Below, in pieces: positions 15,960-24,133 of a stretch of DNA of 64,000 bases. The notes beneath the pieces are model-generated. The model did no database searches and was not told the origin of the DNA. It was given only the letters and a program-made list of their open reading frames with translations. Both the position numbers and the translations under genes were made by a program. Position 1 is the stretch's first letter; each line of letters starts with the position of its first letter. Location of the stretch: contig CALEVZ010000025.1 in NCBI GenBank assembly GCA_937924755.1, forward strand, positions 1-64,000, read 5' to 3'. Origin of the DNA: an uncultured bacterium (lineage in GTDB: Bacteria; Acidobacteriota; Thermoanaerobaculia; Thermoanaerobaculales; Thermoanaerobaculaceae).

Positions 15960-17284
15960 GGCCGATAGTGTACCCTTGGCGCCGCATGGGCCATCGCCTG
16001 GCGGTCACCGCTCGCTTCTTCGGCCACGTGCTCCGGGATGTGTTGGGGACGCTGCGCGCCCGGCTGGTGCGCTGGTATCGCCGGGTGGTCGAGGGCCACA
16101 ACGTGCTGGTGGTGGGGGTCGACATCTTTCCCTTCTTCGAGAAGATGACAGGCGTCGGCTGGTACGAATGGAATCTCCTCGCCCACCTCCCGGAGGTGGA
16201 TTCGGACCTGGAGCTCAACCTCTACGCCCACGCCTTCGCGGCCCCCGATGAACCGTCTCCACCGCCGCTTCCCGTCGCCGGGCCCCGGGCTCGCTTTCGC
16301 TTCCATCACATGCCGGAGGGCTTTTTGCTCCCCCCCGGAGCGACCATTCGCGCCCTGCGCGCCATCCTGGAACCGCTGCTGATGTTCTTAGACGGCAATG
16401 ACGTGTATTTCGCGCCCAACTTTTTCGTGCCGCGCCGTCACTGGCCGGCGGTCCGCCGGCTGGTGGCCACCGTGCACGACCTGGCGTTCGTGCGGCTGCC
16501 GGAGACGGTGCGGCAAGAGACCCTGGACAACCTGCGCCGCCACCTGCCGGGAGCCCTGTTTGCGGCGGATGCCCTGATTGCGGTTTCCCAGGCCACCGCG
16601 GAGGATCTGGCGGAGCTCGAGGGGGTGGCTCGCCGACGCATCCATATCATCCACGAAGGGGTAGACGCCACCTTCCTGGACGGTACGCCACCCGCGCCGC
16701 CTGCCGGTCTGCCCGCCCGCTACCTGCTCTTCGTGTCGACCCTGGAACCACGCAAGAACATCGTCGGGGTGCTGAGGGGCTTCGCCGCTGCCGCTAGAGC
16801 CGGCTATCCCGGCGCCCTGGTGCTGGTGGGACGTTGGGGGTGGCGCACGGAGGCGGCGCGGGCGGAGCTGGCCGCCTCCCCGGTGCGCGAGCGCATCTTC
16901 CACCTGGATTACGTGGATCGGGCCGAGCTCCGGGCGGTGCTGGCCGGTGCCGAGGCGTTGCTCTTTCCCTCCCTGCTCGAGGGTTTCGGCCTGCCGGTGG
17001 TGGAGGCCATGGCGTGTGGCGTGCCGGCGATCGTCTCCCGGGTCTCGTCGTTGCCCGAAGTGGCGGGCGAGGCGGGGGTATACGTAAATCCCTCAGATCC
17101 TCAGGACATTGCCCGCGCCATCCTGGTGGTCACCGGCGACAGGGGGGAACGGTGGCGCCTGGCAAACCTCGGCCGGGCGCGGGCGGCGCAGTTTTCCTGG
17201 CGGCGGGCGGCGGAGGCAACGGCGACGGTCTTCCGCCGGGTTGCCGGCCTCCCTCTCCGGTACGCGGATGCGTATCGGGTTTGA
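15953..17284 (+). CDS. GT4-type glycosyltransferase 1
   Basis: A 443-residue GT-B-fold glycosyltransferase, first of four in a surface-glycan cluster. The N-terminal acceptor domain has DIFPFFEKMTGVGWYEWNLL. The donor domain has FVSTLEPRKN and the EX7E motif region EGFGLPVVEAMACGVPA, typical of retaining GT4 enzymes that use nucleotide sugars. The GTG start at 15953 has an excellent ribosome binding site (GGGAGGAG, 5-6 nt away). The N-terminus is long, with about 45 basic residues before the first strand (VLVVGVDIF). It overlaps the next gene by 17 bases. The sugar cannot be predicted. Confidence 0.9.
   Translation: MTRPIVYPWRRMGHRLAVTARFFGHVLRDVLGTLRARLVRWYRRVVEGHNVLVVGVDIFPFFEKMTGVGWYEWNLLAHLPEVDSDLELNLYAHAFAAPDEPSPPPLPVAGPRARFRFHHMPEGFLLPPGATIRALRAILEPLLMFLDGNDVYFAPNFFVPRRHWPAVRRLVATVHDLAFVRLPETVRQETLDNLRRHLPGALFAADALIAVSQATAEDLAELEGVARRRIHIIHEGVDATFLDGTPPAPPAGLPARYLLFVSTLEPRKNIVGVLRGFAAAARAGYPGALVLVGRWGWRTEAARAELAASPVRERIFHLDYVDRAELRAVLAGAEALLFPSLLEGFGLPVVEAMACGVPAIVSRVSSLPEVAGEAGVYVNPSDPQDIARAILVVTGDRGERWRLANLGRARAAQFSWRRAAEATATVFRRVAGLPLRYADAYRV
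15967..15972 (-). promoter_or_regulatory. -10-like hexamer 7 nt before GTG 15959
   Basis: TACACT on the minus strand ends 7 nt before the GTG of the membrane-anchored protein. It lies inside the first codons of the divergent glycosyltransferase gene, so the promoter would be embedded in coding DNA. Confidence 0.4.
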
Positions 17285-18467
17285 CGCCCGTCCGCTGGTC
17301 GGCCCACGCACCGGCGTGGGTGCCTGGCTCGAGGGGCTGCTGGGCGCTCTTGTCGCCTCGACCGATTGGAGCTTCGTCGGCTTTCTGCCGCGGCGAACTG
17401 AGATCGAGGTACCCGCCCCGGTGCGGCAGCGACTTCGGCTCTCCTCGCCCCCGCTGCCGCTGCCCGGGACGGTGTGGTTACACACCCTCGCCGCCGCCCA
17501 GATCAAGGGGAGCTGCGTCGATGTGTTTCTCGGCACCCTGGCCATCCTGCCGCGCCGGCTGGCAGTGCCCGGGGTGGCCGTGGTGCATGATCTCACCCCA
17601 CGCGCCCATGCCCGCCACCACACGGTGGCCAACCGCTTCTGTTTTAACGCCTACCTGGAGGAGTCGGTGCTCGCCGCCGACTCCGTGGTCTGCATCTCCC
17701 ACGCCACCCGCGCCCGCCTGGGCGAGGTACTGCCCGTCCAGGCGCGGGCCGCGGCGGTCATCCCGCCGGGCGTGGATCCCTTCTTTTTCCTCCCGGTGGT
17801 GACCCCCAGGCAGGCGACCCGGGGGCGCTTCTCCGGCGGAGCGCCCTTTCTCGTGCAGCTGGGCACCCTGGAGCCGCGCAAGGGGGTGGTCACGCTGCTG
17901 GAGGCCCACGGCCGACTCCTGCAGCGACACTCGACCTGCCCCGATCTGGTGCTGGCGGGGGGGCGAGGGTGGGGTGGAAACTGGCTGGAGAAGGCCCTGG
18001 CTCGCCACCCTGCGCCGGGGCGCGTGCACCTCCCGGGCTACGTGACAAGAGAGGAGGCTCGCGCCCTTCTTGCCCACGCCGAGGTGGTGGTGGTGGCGTC
18101 CGAGGAGGAGGGCTTCGGCTTGCCGTTGGCGGAGGCAATGGCCTGCGGGGCGGTCTGCGTGGCCAGCGATTCCCCGGCCCTGCGAGAGGTGGCTGGCGGG
18201 GCGGCCCGGCACTTTCCCCGGGGCAATGCCGAGGCCCTCGCCGCCACTTTGGAGGATGTGCTGCATTCCCCCGCGAGAGCCGAGCTCTCTGCCCATGCGA
18301 GGCAGCAAGCGCGCTGCTGGCTCTGGGAGGCCATCGCCCCCGCCTGGCGATCGCTCCTGATCGGAGTCGGCCTTGCGGGGCGGCACGCCAGTGGCGGCGG
18401 TTGCCTCCACCGGTCTTCGCCCGCAGCGAACTCGACCGCTCGCCGGGTCGGCTCACCGCCCCGGTAG
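17268..18467 (+). CDS. GT4-type glycosyltransferase 2
   Basis: A 399-residue GT4 enzyme starting MRIGFDARPLVGPRTGVGAWL, the classic strand with a glycine loop. It has VAVVHDLTPRAH, QLGTLEPRKGVVTLLEAH and EEGFGLPLAEAMACGAVCVA (EX7E). The ATG lies inside the 3' end of the previous gene (17-nt overlap), so translation is probably coupled. The long track entry begins in a shadow frame of gene 1. The last 35 or so residues are Gly/Arg/Ser-rich without structure. It should act in the cytoplasm at the membrane on a lipid-linked acceptor. Confidence 0.9.
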   Translation: MRIGFDARPLVGPRTGVGAWLEGLLGALVASTDWSFVGFLPRRTEIEVPAPVRQRLRLSSPPLPLPGTVWLHTLAAAQIKGSCVDVFLGTLAILPRRLAVPGVAVVHDLTPRAHARHHTVANRFCFNAYLEESVLAADSVVCISHATRARLGEVLPVQARAAAVIPPGVDPFFFLPVVTPRQATRGRFSGGAPFLVQLGTLEPRKGVVTLLEAHGRLLQRHSTCPDLVLAGGRGWGGNWLEKALARHPAPGRVHLPGYVTREEARALLAHAEVVVVASEEEGFGLPLAEAMACGAVCVASDSPALREVAGGAARHFPRGNAEALAATLEDVLHSPARAELSAHARQQARCWLWEAIAPAWRSLLIGVGLAGRHASGGGCLHRSSPAANSTARRVGSPPR

Positions 18468-18481
18468 AATGGGTTGGCGTC

Positions 18482-19597
18482 ATGAAGCGCTTGGGCATTG
18501 ACGCGCGCAAGCTGCCTGACTACGGCATCGGCACCTACCTGCAGGGACTTCTCGGGGGTCTGACGGCCCATGGGGATCTGGGGGAGGTGGTGGTCATGGT
18601 AACCCCTGCCGGCCGCAGGCTCTTGCCCGCCTTGCCGCCTTCTTGGCGCGTCGTCGAGGTGGAGGCCCCGGGGTATTCGATCAAGGAGCAGCTGGTGGTC
18701 CCGCTCGCCGCGGTGCGTGCCGGAGTAGGGGTACTTCACGTTCCCCACTACGTGATTCCCCTCCTGTATCCGGGCCGGCTGGTGGTGACCGTACATGACA
18801 TCATCCACGTGTTGTTTCCGGAGTTCCTGCCCTCGCGCCTGGGTCTTCCCTACGCCCGAACCATGATTCGCTGGGCAGTGCGGCGGGCGCGCCATGTCAT
18901 CGCCGCCTCGCAGACCACGGCGAATGACCTCAAGCGCTTTTTCGGCGCCGGTGAAGACCGGCTGAAGGTGGTTCCCAACGGGGTGCTGCCGGTGTTCTCG
19001 CGCCCGGCTGACCCGGCGGCCGAGGCGGCGCTGCGGGCGAGGCTCGGGGTGGCCGGGGAGTACCTCCTGCATGTGGGCAACCACAAACCCCACAAGAACG
19101 CGGAGGGGGTGCTGAAGGCCTACCAGATGCTGGTCCACGAGAAGCGCCAGGGAGTTCCGCCCATCCTTTTCGTCGGGGGTTTTCGCCCCGACGGGGCGCT
19201 CGCCAACCGCGCCCGCGCCATGGGCCTGGGATCGCTGGTTCGCTGTCTAGGGCATGTGGACTACGAGGAGCTGGCCGCCCTCTACCGCGGTGCCCGCTGC
19301 TTCGTGTACCCGACCCTGTACGAGGGGTTCGGGCTGCCAGTGCTGGAGGCAATGGCCAGCGGCACGCCGGTGCTGGCTGGGGACGTGGCGGCGGTGCGCG
19401 AGGTGGCCGGGGATGCGATCTTGCGGGTCAATCCCCGCGATACGGTGGCGCTGGCGGCGGCCATGCGCCGGCTGATCGAAGACGGAGAGCTGTGTGCAAC
19501 GCTGGTGGACAAGGGGCGGCGGCGCGCCGCGGCCTACCGCTGGAGCGAGGCGGCGGCGGCCACCGTAGCGCTGTACCGTTTGGCGAGGAAGGAGTAG
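18482..19597 (+). CDS. GT4-type glycosyltransferase 3
   Basis: A 371-residue GT4 enzyme starting MKRLGIDARKLPDYGIGTYL. It has VTVHDIIHVLFPEFLPS, AASQTTANDLKRFFG, HVGNHKPHKNAEGVLKAY and TLYEGFGLPVLEAMASGTPV (EX7E), the pattern of mannosyl- or rhamnosyltransferase-like enzymes. The ATG at 18482 is 14 nt after the previous stop. TAGAAT at 18465-18470 overlaps that stop and lies 11 nt before the ATG, so an internal promoter is possible. The track's 542-aa version begins in a shadow frame. Confidence 0.9.
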   Translation: MKRLGIDARKLPDYGIGTYLQGLLGGLTAHGDLGEVVVMVTPAGRRLLPALPPSWRVVEVEAPGYSIKEQLVVPLAAVRAGVGVLHVPHYVIPLLYPGRLVVTVHDIIHVLFPEFLPSRLGLPYARTMIRWAVRRARHVIAASQTTANDLKRFFGAGEDRLKVVPNGVLPVFSRPADPAAEAALRARLGVAGEYLLHVGNHKPHKNAEGVLKAYQMLVHEKRQGVPPILFVGGFRPDGALANRARAMGLGSLVRCLGHVDYEELAALYRGARCFVYPTLYEGFGLPVLEAMASGTPVLAGDVAAVREVAGDAILRVNPRDTVALAAAMRRLIEDGELCATLVDKGRRRAAAYRWSEAAAATVALYRLARKE

Positions 19598-19600
19598 TGG

Positions 19601-20695
19601 ATGCGGGTGGCGCTGGTGCACGACTGGCTGACGGGGATGCGCGGCGGGGAGGCGGTACTGGCGGAAATCGCGACGTTTTTCCCCCAGGCGCCGATCTACA
19701 CCCTTTTTGTCCGCCCCGGCGCCATCGAGGGTGAACTGACCTCGCACCCGATCATCACCTCGTACCTGCAGCGGCTCACCCTGGGCGGGCGCTTTTACCG
19801 CGGGCTGCTCCGCTTGATGCCCGCGGCGGTGGCCGAGTTCAAGCTGGATGAGTACGATCTCATCGTTTCCTCCAGCCACTGCGTGGCCAAGGGGGTCATC
19901 CCCCCGCCGGAGGCGGTGCATCTGTGCTACTGCCACACGCCCATGCGCTACGCCTGGGACCAGCGCGAGGAGTACCTGCGACGGGTGCCGTTCTTTGCCC
20001 GCTCCCTGGTCCGCACACAGCTGGAGCGGCTGCGCACCTGGGACGTGATTTCCTCGGCCCGGGTCGACCACCTGGTGGCCAACTCCCAGCTGGTGGCGCG
20101 CCGCATCGAGCGCTACTGGCGGCGGCAGGCGGACGTGGTGCCGCCACCGGTGGATGTGGAGTTCTTCACCCCCGGCGGCAGCCGCGGCGGGCACCTGTTG
20201 ATGGTTGCCGCCCTGGTTCCGTACAAGAGGGTGGACGTGGGCATGGCGGTGGCGGCACGGCTCGGGCTACCCTTAAGGATCATCGGGGAGGGACCGCTCC
20301 GGCGGGAGTTGACCTGGCGCGCAGCGAGAGGCGTTACTTTCCTAGATCGGGTCAGCCGCGAGCGCCTGCGCGATGAGTACCGCAGCGCCGGTCTGCTCCT
20401 GGTTCCCAACGTGGAGGACTTCGGCATGGCGGCCGTAGAGGCCCTGGCCTGCGGGACCCCGGTGGTGGGTCTCCAGCACAGCGGCACCGCCGATGTGGTG
20501 GTCCACGGGCGTCACGGCGAGCTGACCCCCGACGGCTCGGTGGAGGCGCTGGCGGCGGCGTGCCGGCGGGTGCTGGCCAGCAGCTGGGACGCGGCGACCT
20601 TGCGGGCGCGAGCCGAGAGTTTTTCCCGCGAGCGTTTCCGCCGCCGCTTTCGTTACCTGCTGGAGCGCGTCGTGCCAGCGCGCCGGACCATCTGA
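19601..20695 (+). CDS. GT4-type glycosyltransferase 4 (WbaZ-like)
   Basis: A 364-residue glycosyltransferase starting MRVALVHDWLTGMRGGEAVL, the hallmark N-terminus of WbaZ-like O-antigen or exopolysaccharide enzymes. CYCHTPMRYAWDQREEYL and the donor-site motif VEDFGMAAVEALACGTPVVG are also typical. It begins 3 nt after gene 3 and its stop shares one base with the start of the next gene (TGATG), so the series is one operon. By family it adds a mannose-type sugar to a lipid-linked oligosaccharide; that is inference. Confidence 0.9.
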   Translation: MRVALVHDWLTGMRGGEAVLAEIATFFPQAPIYTLFVRPGAIEGELTSHPIITSYLQRLTLGGRFYRGLLRLMPAAVAEFKLDEYDLIVSSSHCVAKGVIPPPEAVHLCYCHTPMRYAWDQREEYLRRVPFFARSLVRTQLERLRTWDVISSARVDHLVANSQLVARRIERYWRRQADVVPPPVDVEFFTPGGSRGGHLLMVAALVPYKRVDVGMAVAARLGLPLRIIGEGPLRRELTWRAARGVTFLDRVSRERLRDEYRSAGLLLVPNVEDFGMAAVEALACGTPVVGLQHSGTADVVVHGRHGELTPDGSVEALAAACRRVLASSWDAATLRARAESFSRERFRRRFRYLLERVVPARRTI

Positions 20696-22098
20696 TGATC
20701 GGCGACAAGCTTCGCTTCAATCGGGCGTTGCTGGTGGTGGTCGATCTCCTTGCCACCTACGGGGCGTTGCTGTTGGCCTTCTACCTGCGTTTCGAACTGG
20801 AAGTGATGCCGGTCACCAAGGGGGTACCGCCCTTTGGGCCTTACCTCGCCCTGTTTCCCATCATCGCGCTGATCTGGCCGGTGGTGTTTTACTTCCGCGG
20901 TCTTCTCCAGGGCCGGCCGTCGCGCTCCCGGGTGGAGGAGGTATTTGCCGTGGCCACCGCGGTGTTGGTGGCCATGCTGGTGCTGGCGGCGGGGCTGGGG
21001 TTTTATCGCGAGTTCACCTACTCGCGACTCACCCTGGGGCTGTTCGCGGTGCTCGACGTAGTGCTGGTGAGCTTGGCGCGCCTCACTTTTTGGTCCGTGA
21101 TGGCGCGGGTGTGGGCGTCGCCGCGCCATCGCCAGCGAGTGCTCATCGCCGGCGCCGGAGAACTGGGGCGGGTGGTGGCGGAGAAGCTCGCCGGCCAGCG
21201 GGCGTTGGGCCTGGACGTGGTGGGTTTTTTGGACGATGACCCCGGCAAAGCCCACTCGGTCTTCCAGGGCTTTCCGGTGCTGGGAACACTGGACGAGCTG
21301 GACAGGGTGGTGCGCGAGCACAACGTGGGGGTGCTGTACATTGCCTTACCGCTGGGCACCCAGCACAAAGTCGTCAAGCTGCTCAAGCGTGCCGAACCCC
21401 TCATCCTGGACGTGCGGGTGGTCCCGGACCTGTTGCAGTATTACGTCCTGCGCGCCGGCGTCGAGGACCTCGATGGCTTGCCGGTGATCAACCTCAACAG
21501 CATTCCGCTGGAGGGCTGGAGCACCCTCATCAAGCGTCTGATGGACGTTTCCCTGGCGGGTTTGGCGCTGGCGCTCCTGTGGCCCCTGCTGACCATCGTC
21601 GCCATCGCCGTGTTTCTCGAGGACCGCGGTCCGGTGTTCTACCGCCAGCTGCGCATGGGACTAGACGGCAAGCCATTTCTCATCCTAAAGTTCCGCACCA
21701 TGATCCCAAACGCGGAGGCGGACACCGGCCCGCGCCTGGCGGCTCGCCGCGACCCCCGGGTGACCCGCGTGGGCGCCGTGCTGCGCCGCTTCTCTCTGGA
21801 CGAGCTGCCGCAGCTGGTCAACGTGCTGAAGGGAGAGATGTCACTGGTGGGGCCGCGACCGGAGCGCCCGGAGTTCGTCGCCCGCTTCCGCGAGCGCTAC
21901 CCCGAGTACATGGCCCGCCACCGCGTGCGCGCCGGCCTCACCGGCTGGGCGCAGGTGCACGATCTGCGCGGCCAAAGCTCCCTGCGCCGCCGCATCGCCC
22001 ATGATCTCTACTACATCGACAACTGGTCGCTGGCGCTGGACGTGAAGATCCTCTGGCTCACCCTGCTGCGCTTCTGGCGGCACCGCCACGCCTACTGA
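20695..22098 (+). CDS. polyprenyl-phosphate sugar-phosphate transferase (WcaJ/WbaP type)
   Basis: Inner-membrane enzyme that starts glycan synthesis by moving a sugar-1-phosphate onto undecaprenyl phosphate. The 467-residue protein has four N-terminal membrane helices (from about residue 10), a Rossmann-like CoA_binding_3 domain (VLIAGAGELGRVVAEKL), a further helix at about residues 285-310, and the Bac_transf catalytic domain with FRTMIPNAEADTGPRLAARR, FSLDELPQL and SLVGPRPERPEF. It starts at ATG 20695, overlapping the previous stop by one base. The initiating enzyme is last in the cluster; no flippase or polymerase is present in the window. Confidence 0.93.
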   Translation: MIGDKLRFNRALLVVVDLLATYGALLLAFYLRFELEVMPVTKGVPPFGPYLALFPIIALIWPVVFYFRGLLQGRPSRSRVEEVFAVATAVLVAMLVLAAGLGFYREFTYSRLTLGLFAVLDVVLVSLARLTFWSVMARVWASPRHRQRVLIAGAGELGRVVAEKLAGQRALGLDVVGFLDDDPGKAHSVFQGFPVLGTLDELDRVVREHNVGVLYIALPLGTQHKVVKLLKRAEPLILDVRVVPDLLQYYVLRAGVEDLDGLPVINLNSIPLEGWSTLIKRLMDVSLAGLALALLWPLLTIVAIAVFLEDRGPVFYRQLRMGLDGKPFLILKFRTMIPNAEADTGPRLAARRDPRVTRVGAVLRRFSLDELPQLVNVLKGEMSLVGPRPERPEFVARFRERYPEYMARHRVRAGLTGWAQVHDLRGQSSLRRRIAHDLYYIDNWSLALDVKILWLTLLRFWRHRHAY

Positions 22099-22445
22099 TC
22101 GTTCTGGGAAGAGATGGCACGGCAGGCCTCGCAGGGGCAGGCGCGGCGCAGCCAATCCAGTCGGTAAATTCCGTACTGGTGGCCATCACCCCAGTGAACC
22201 TGCATGCCGTAGTTGCCGACCAGGCTCGCCGCGACGGGGTGGAATGCGCCCTCGGCGTAGGGCTTCAAGGTGGGCAAGGTGGCGCGCCCGAACAGGTGCC
22301 GCTCTCCCTGGCAGGAGGCGCAGGTGCAGGCGCGCCGGAGGTCCTCGCCACGATAGTACGATTCGTGCCCATCTCCCCACACCACCGCCACTTCATCACC
22401 CACCGCCACGAGGTTGGTCACCTGGAAGCGAGGATCCGCGGCCAT
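22092..22445 (-). CDS. DUF971 (GBBH-like N-terminal) protein
   Basis: A 117-residue small cytoplasmic protein. It contains two related halves with VWGDGHESYYRGEDLRRACTC and VHWGDGHQYGIYRLDWLRRAC, giving paired Cys clusters (CTCASC and CPCEAC). Stand-alone DUF971 proteins resemble the N-terminal zinc-binding domain of gamma-butyrobetaine hydroxylase and are linked in some genomes to iron-sulfur proteins; the role is not settled. The ATG at 22445 is preceded by GGGGAGGGGAG; the track's longer start is TTG. Its stop overlaps the end of the convergent transferase gene by 7 nt. Confidence 0.85.
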   Translation of the reverse strand: MAADPRFQVTNLVAVGDEVAVVWGDGHESYYRGEDLRRACTCASCQGERHLFGRATLPTLKPYAEGAFHPVAASLVGNYGMQVHWGDGHQYGIYRLDWLRRACPCEACRAISSQNDQ

Positions 22446-22532
22446 CGCGTGCTCTCCCCTCCCCACTGACAAGGCAGCGGCTTAATCGCCTATTCCTGCC
22501 GGCATTCCCGCCTCCGAGCGAGCTATTCTGAC

Positions 22533-23180
22533 ATGGTGGGAAGATGGGTGATCGTCGCCAATGCGCCCTGGCGTTGGCAGCAGTGGTCGGTGCAGCTGGT
22601 CCGCGCCGCCGACGGGGTGGTCGCCGCCGACGGCGGCGCCAATCACCTCGCTCGCATCGGCGTGCGACCCACGGCGGTGGTAGGGGATCTGGATTCCATC
22701 CGGGCGGGGGTGCGAGAGTGGATCGGCGCCGACCGGATGGTTGTCCGGATCGATCAAGATTTTACGGATCTGCACAAGACCCTCGCCTATGCGGTGGATG
22801 AACTCCATGTGCGGCGCGCCCTCATCCTTGCCGCCACCGGCGGATGCCAGGACCACGCCCTGGAGGCGCTGGGGGTGGTGGCGCGGTGGGCACAGCGGAG
22901 ATCGATCGAGCTCGTGGACGACAACTGCAGGATCGTGCCCCTTCTCGGGCGGCGAGTCTTTGCCACCTGGCCCGGGCAAGTGGTATCTCTCTTGCCCTGG
23001 GGTCGCTGCGAGGGGGTGTCCACCACTGGGCTGCACTGGGGGCTCGCCGGCGAACCCCTCGATCTCATGGAGAGAACAGGGGTATCCAATCGGGCCGTGG
23101 GCCGTCGGGTGGTGATAGAAGTTGCCTCGGGTACCCTGCTGGTGTTCCTGCATCGGGCCAAGGGGCAGGGGAGGCGCTAG
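22533..23180 (+). CDS. thiN: thiamine pyrophosphokinase
   Basis: Makes thiamine diphosphate from thiamine and ATP. The 215-residue protein has the family motifs VVAADGGANHLARIGVRPTA, VVGDLDSI, DQDFTDLHKTL and TGGCQDHALEAL. Two usually conserved residues differ: Glu in DxEKAL is His here, and Arg in GGRxDH is Cys. Family assignment is firm, but substrate preference may have shifted. It is divergent from DUF971. The acyltransferase gene starts 9 nt after it but seems to have its own -10 at the end of this gene. Confidence 0.88.
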   Translation: MVGRWVIVANAPWRWQQWSVQLVRAADGVVAADGGANHLARIGVRPTAVVGDLDSIRAGVREWIGADRMVVRIDQDFTDLHKTLAYAVDELHVRRALILAATGGCQDHALEALGVVARWAQRRSIELVDDNCRIVPLLGRRVFATWPGQVVSLLPWGRCEGVSTTGLHWGLAGEPLDLMERTGVSNRAVGRRVVIEVASGTLLVFLHRAKGQGRR

Positions 23181-23183
23181 AAT
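23178..23183 (+). promoter_or_regulatory. -10 element before the LpxL-like gene (leaderless)
   Basis: TAGAAT, overlapping the thiN stop codon (TAG), ends 6 nt before GTG 23190. No Shine-Dalgarno lies between, so the message would start at the GTG. A -35 is not clear. Confidence 0.4.
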
Positions 23184-23189
23184 TCCCGC

Positions 23190-24122
23190 GTGCAAGCGCG
23201 GATGGCGGGCTCCCCTCGCCTCGTCCAGGTGTTCTACCGTCTATACTTCGGGTTCTGGATACCGACACTGGTGTGGGCCTCGACCCGCTGGCCGGTGGAG
23301 CTGATGTACTGGATGGCGCGCTGGCTGGTGATTGCCCCTTTCGTCCTGCTGCGGCCCAAGTACATGCGGGCCGTGCGAGGAAACTGCGCACGCATTCTCG
23401 GCCTGCCGCGGGCGCATCCGGATGTCCGCCGCACCGCCTGGCGCATGATGTTCGAACACGCCTACCACTGGATCGACTTCTTCCGCTGGTCGCAGCAGCC
23501 CGCAGAAACGCTCTCCGAGGCGGTGGCGGCCGTCGAAGGGGGTGAGTTCTACGAGGCAGCCCGCGCCAGCGGCCGCGGAACGCTGCTGCTCACCGCCCAT
23601 TTTGGCAATCCGGAGGTGGGGGCGGTGGCCCTGGGAAAGACCAGAGAGCCAATCGCGGTGCTTTACTGGCGCGATCGTTTCGCCACCGCCGAGGAGTTTC
23701 GCGCCCGCATGCGGGCGCTGGGTCGGGTAAAGGGCATTCCGGTAGATGCCTCGCCATTCTCGGTGGTGCCAGCCCTGCGAGTGCTTCGCGAGGGAGGGGT
23801 GCTGGCGGCCCACGGCGATCGGGATTTCAACAACACCGGCTGGGCGTTGCCCTTTTTCGGCGAACCCGCGCGCTTCCCACCGGGACCGTTCCTGCTCGCC
23901 TCCCGGGCCAACGCGGTGATCGTGCCGGTATTCTTTGTGCTCGAGCCGGATCGCCGCTTTCGGGTGGTCTACGAGCCGCCCATCGTGATCGATGGCGAGG
24001 AGGGGGAAGAGGAGAATGTACGGCGGGCGATGGCGCGCTGGGTGAACGTGCTCGAGCGCCGCGTGGCCCAATTGCCGCATCAGTGGTACTGCTTCTACCC
24101 CTTCTGGGAGCCGGCGCCGTGA
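23190..24122 (+). CDS. LpxL/HtrB-family lysophospholipid acyltransferase
   Basis: A 310-residue inner-membrane acyltransferase related to late lipid A acyltransferases. It has an N-terminal membrane segment (about 15-45) and the HX4E catalytic motif in LLTAHFGNPEVG. The acyl-binding region HGDRDFNNTGWALPFFGEPA and the C-terminal HQWYCFYPFW are also typical. It supports a diderm cell envelope with a lipid-A-like glycolipid, or it may act on another acyl acceptor. The GTG at 23190 matches the leaderless spacing from TAGAAT; ATG 23202 is a possible alternative. Confidence 0.88.
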   Translation: MQARMAGSPRLVQVFYRLYFGFWIPTLVWASTRWPVELMYWMARWLVIAPFVLLRPKYMRAVRGNCARILGLPRAHPDVRRTAWRMMFEHAYHWIDFFRWSQQPAETLSEAVAAVEGGEFYEAARASGRGTLLLTAHFGNPEVGAVALGKTREPIAVLYWRDRFATAEEFRARMRALGRVKGIPVDASPFSVVPALRVLREGGVLAAHGDRDFNNTGWALPFFGEPARFPPGPFLLASRANAVIVPVFFVLEPDRRFRVVYEPPIVIDGEEGEEENVRRAMARWVNVLERRVAQLPHQWYCFYPFWEPAP

Positions 24123-24133
24123 CGTCAGCGCCG

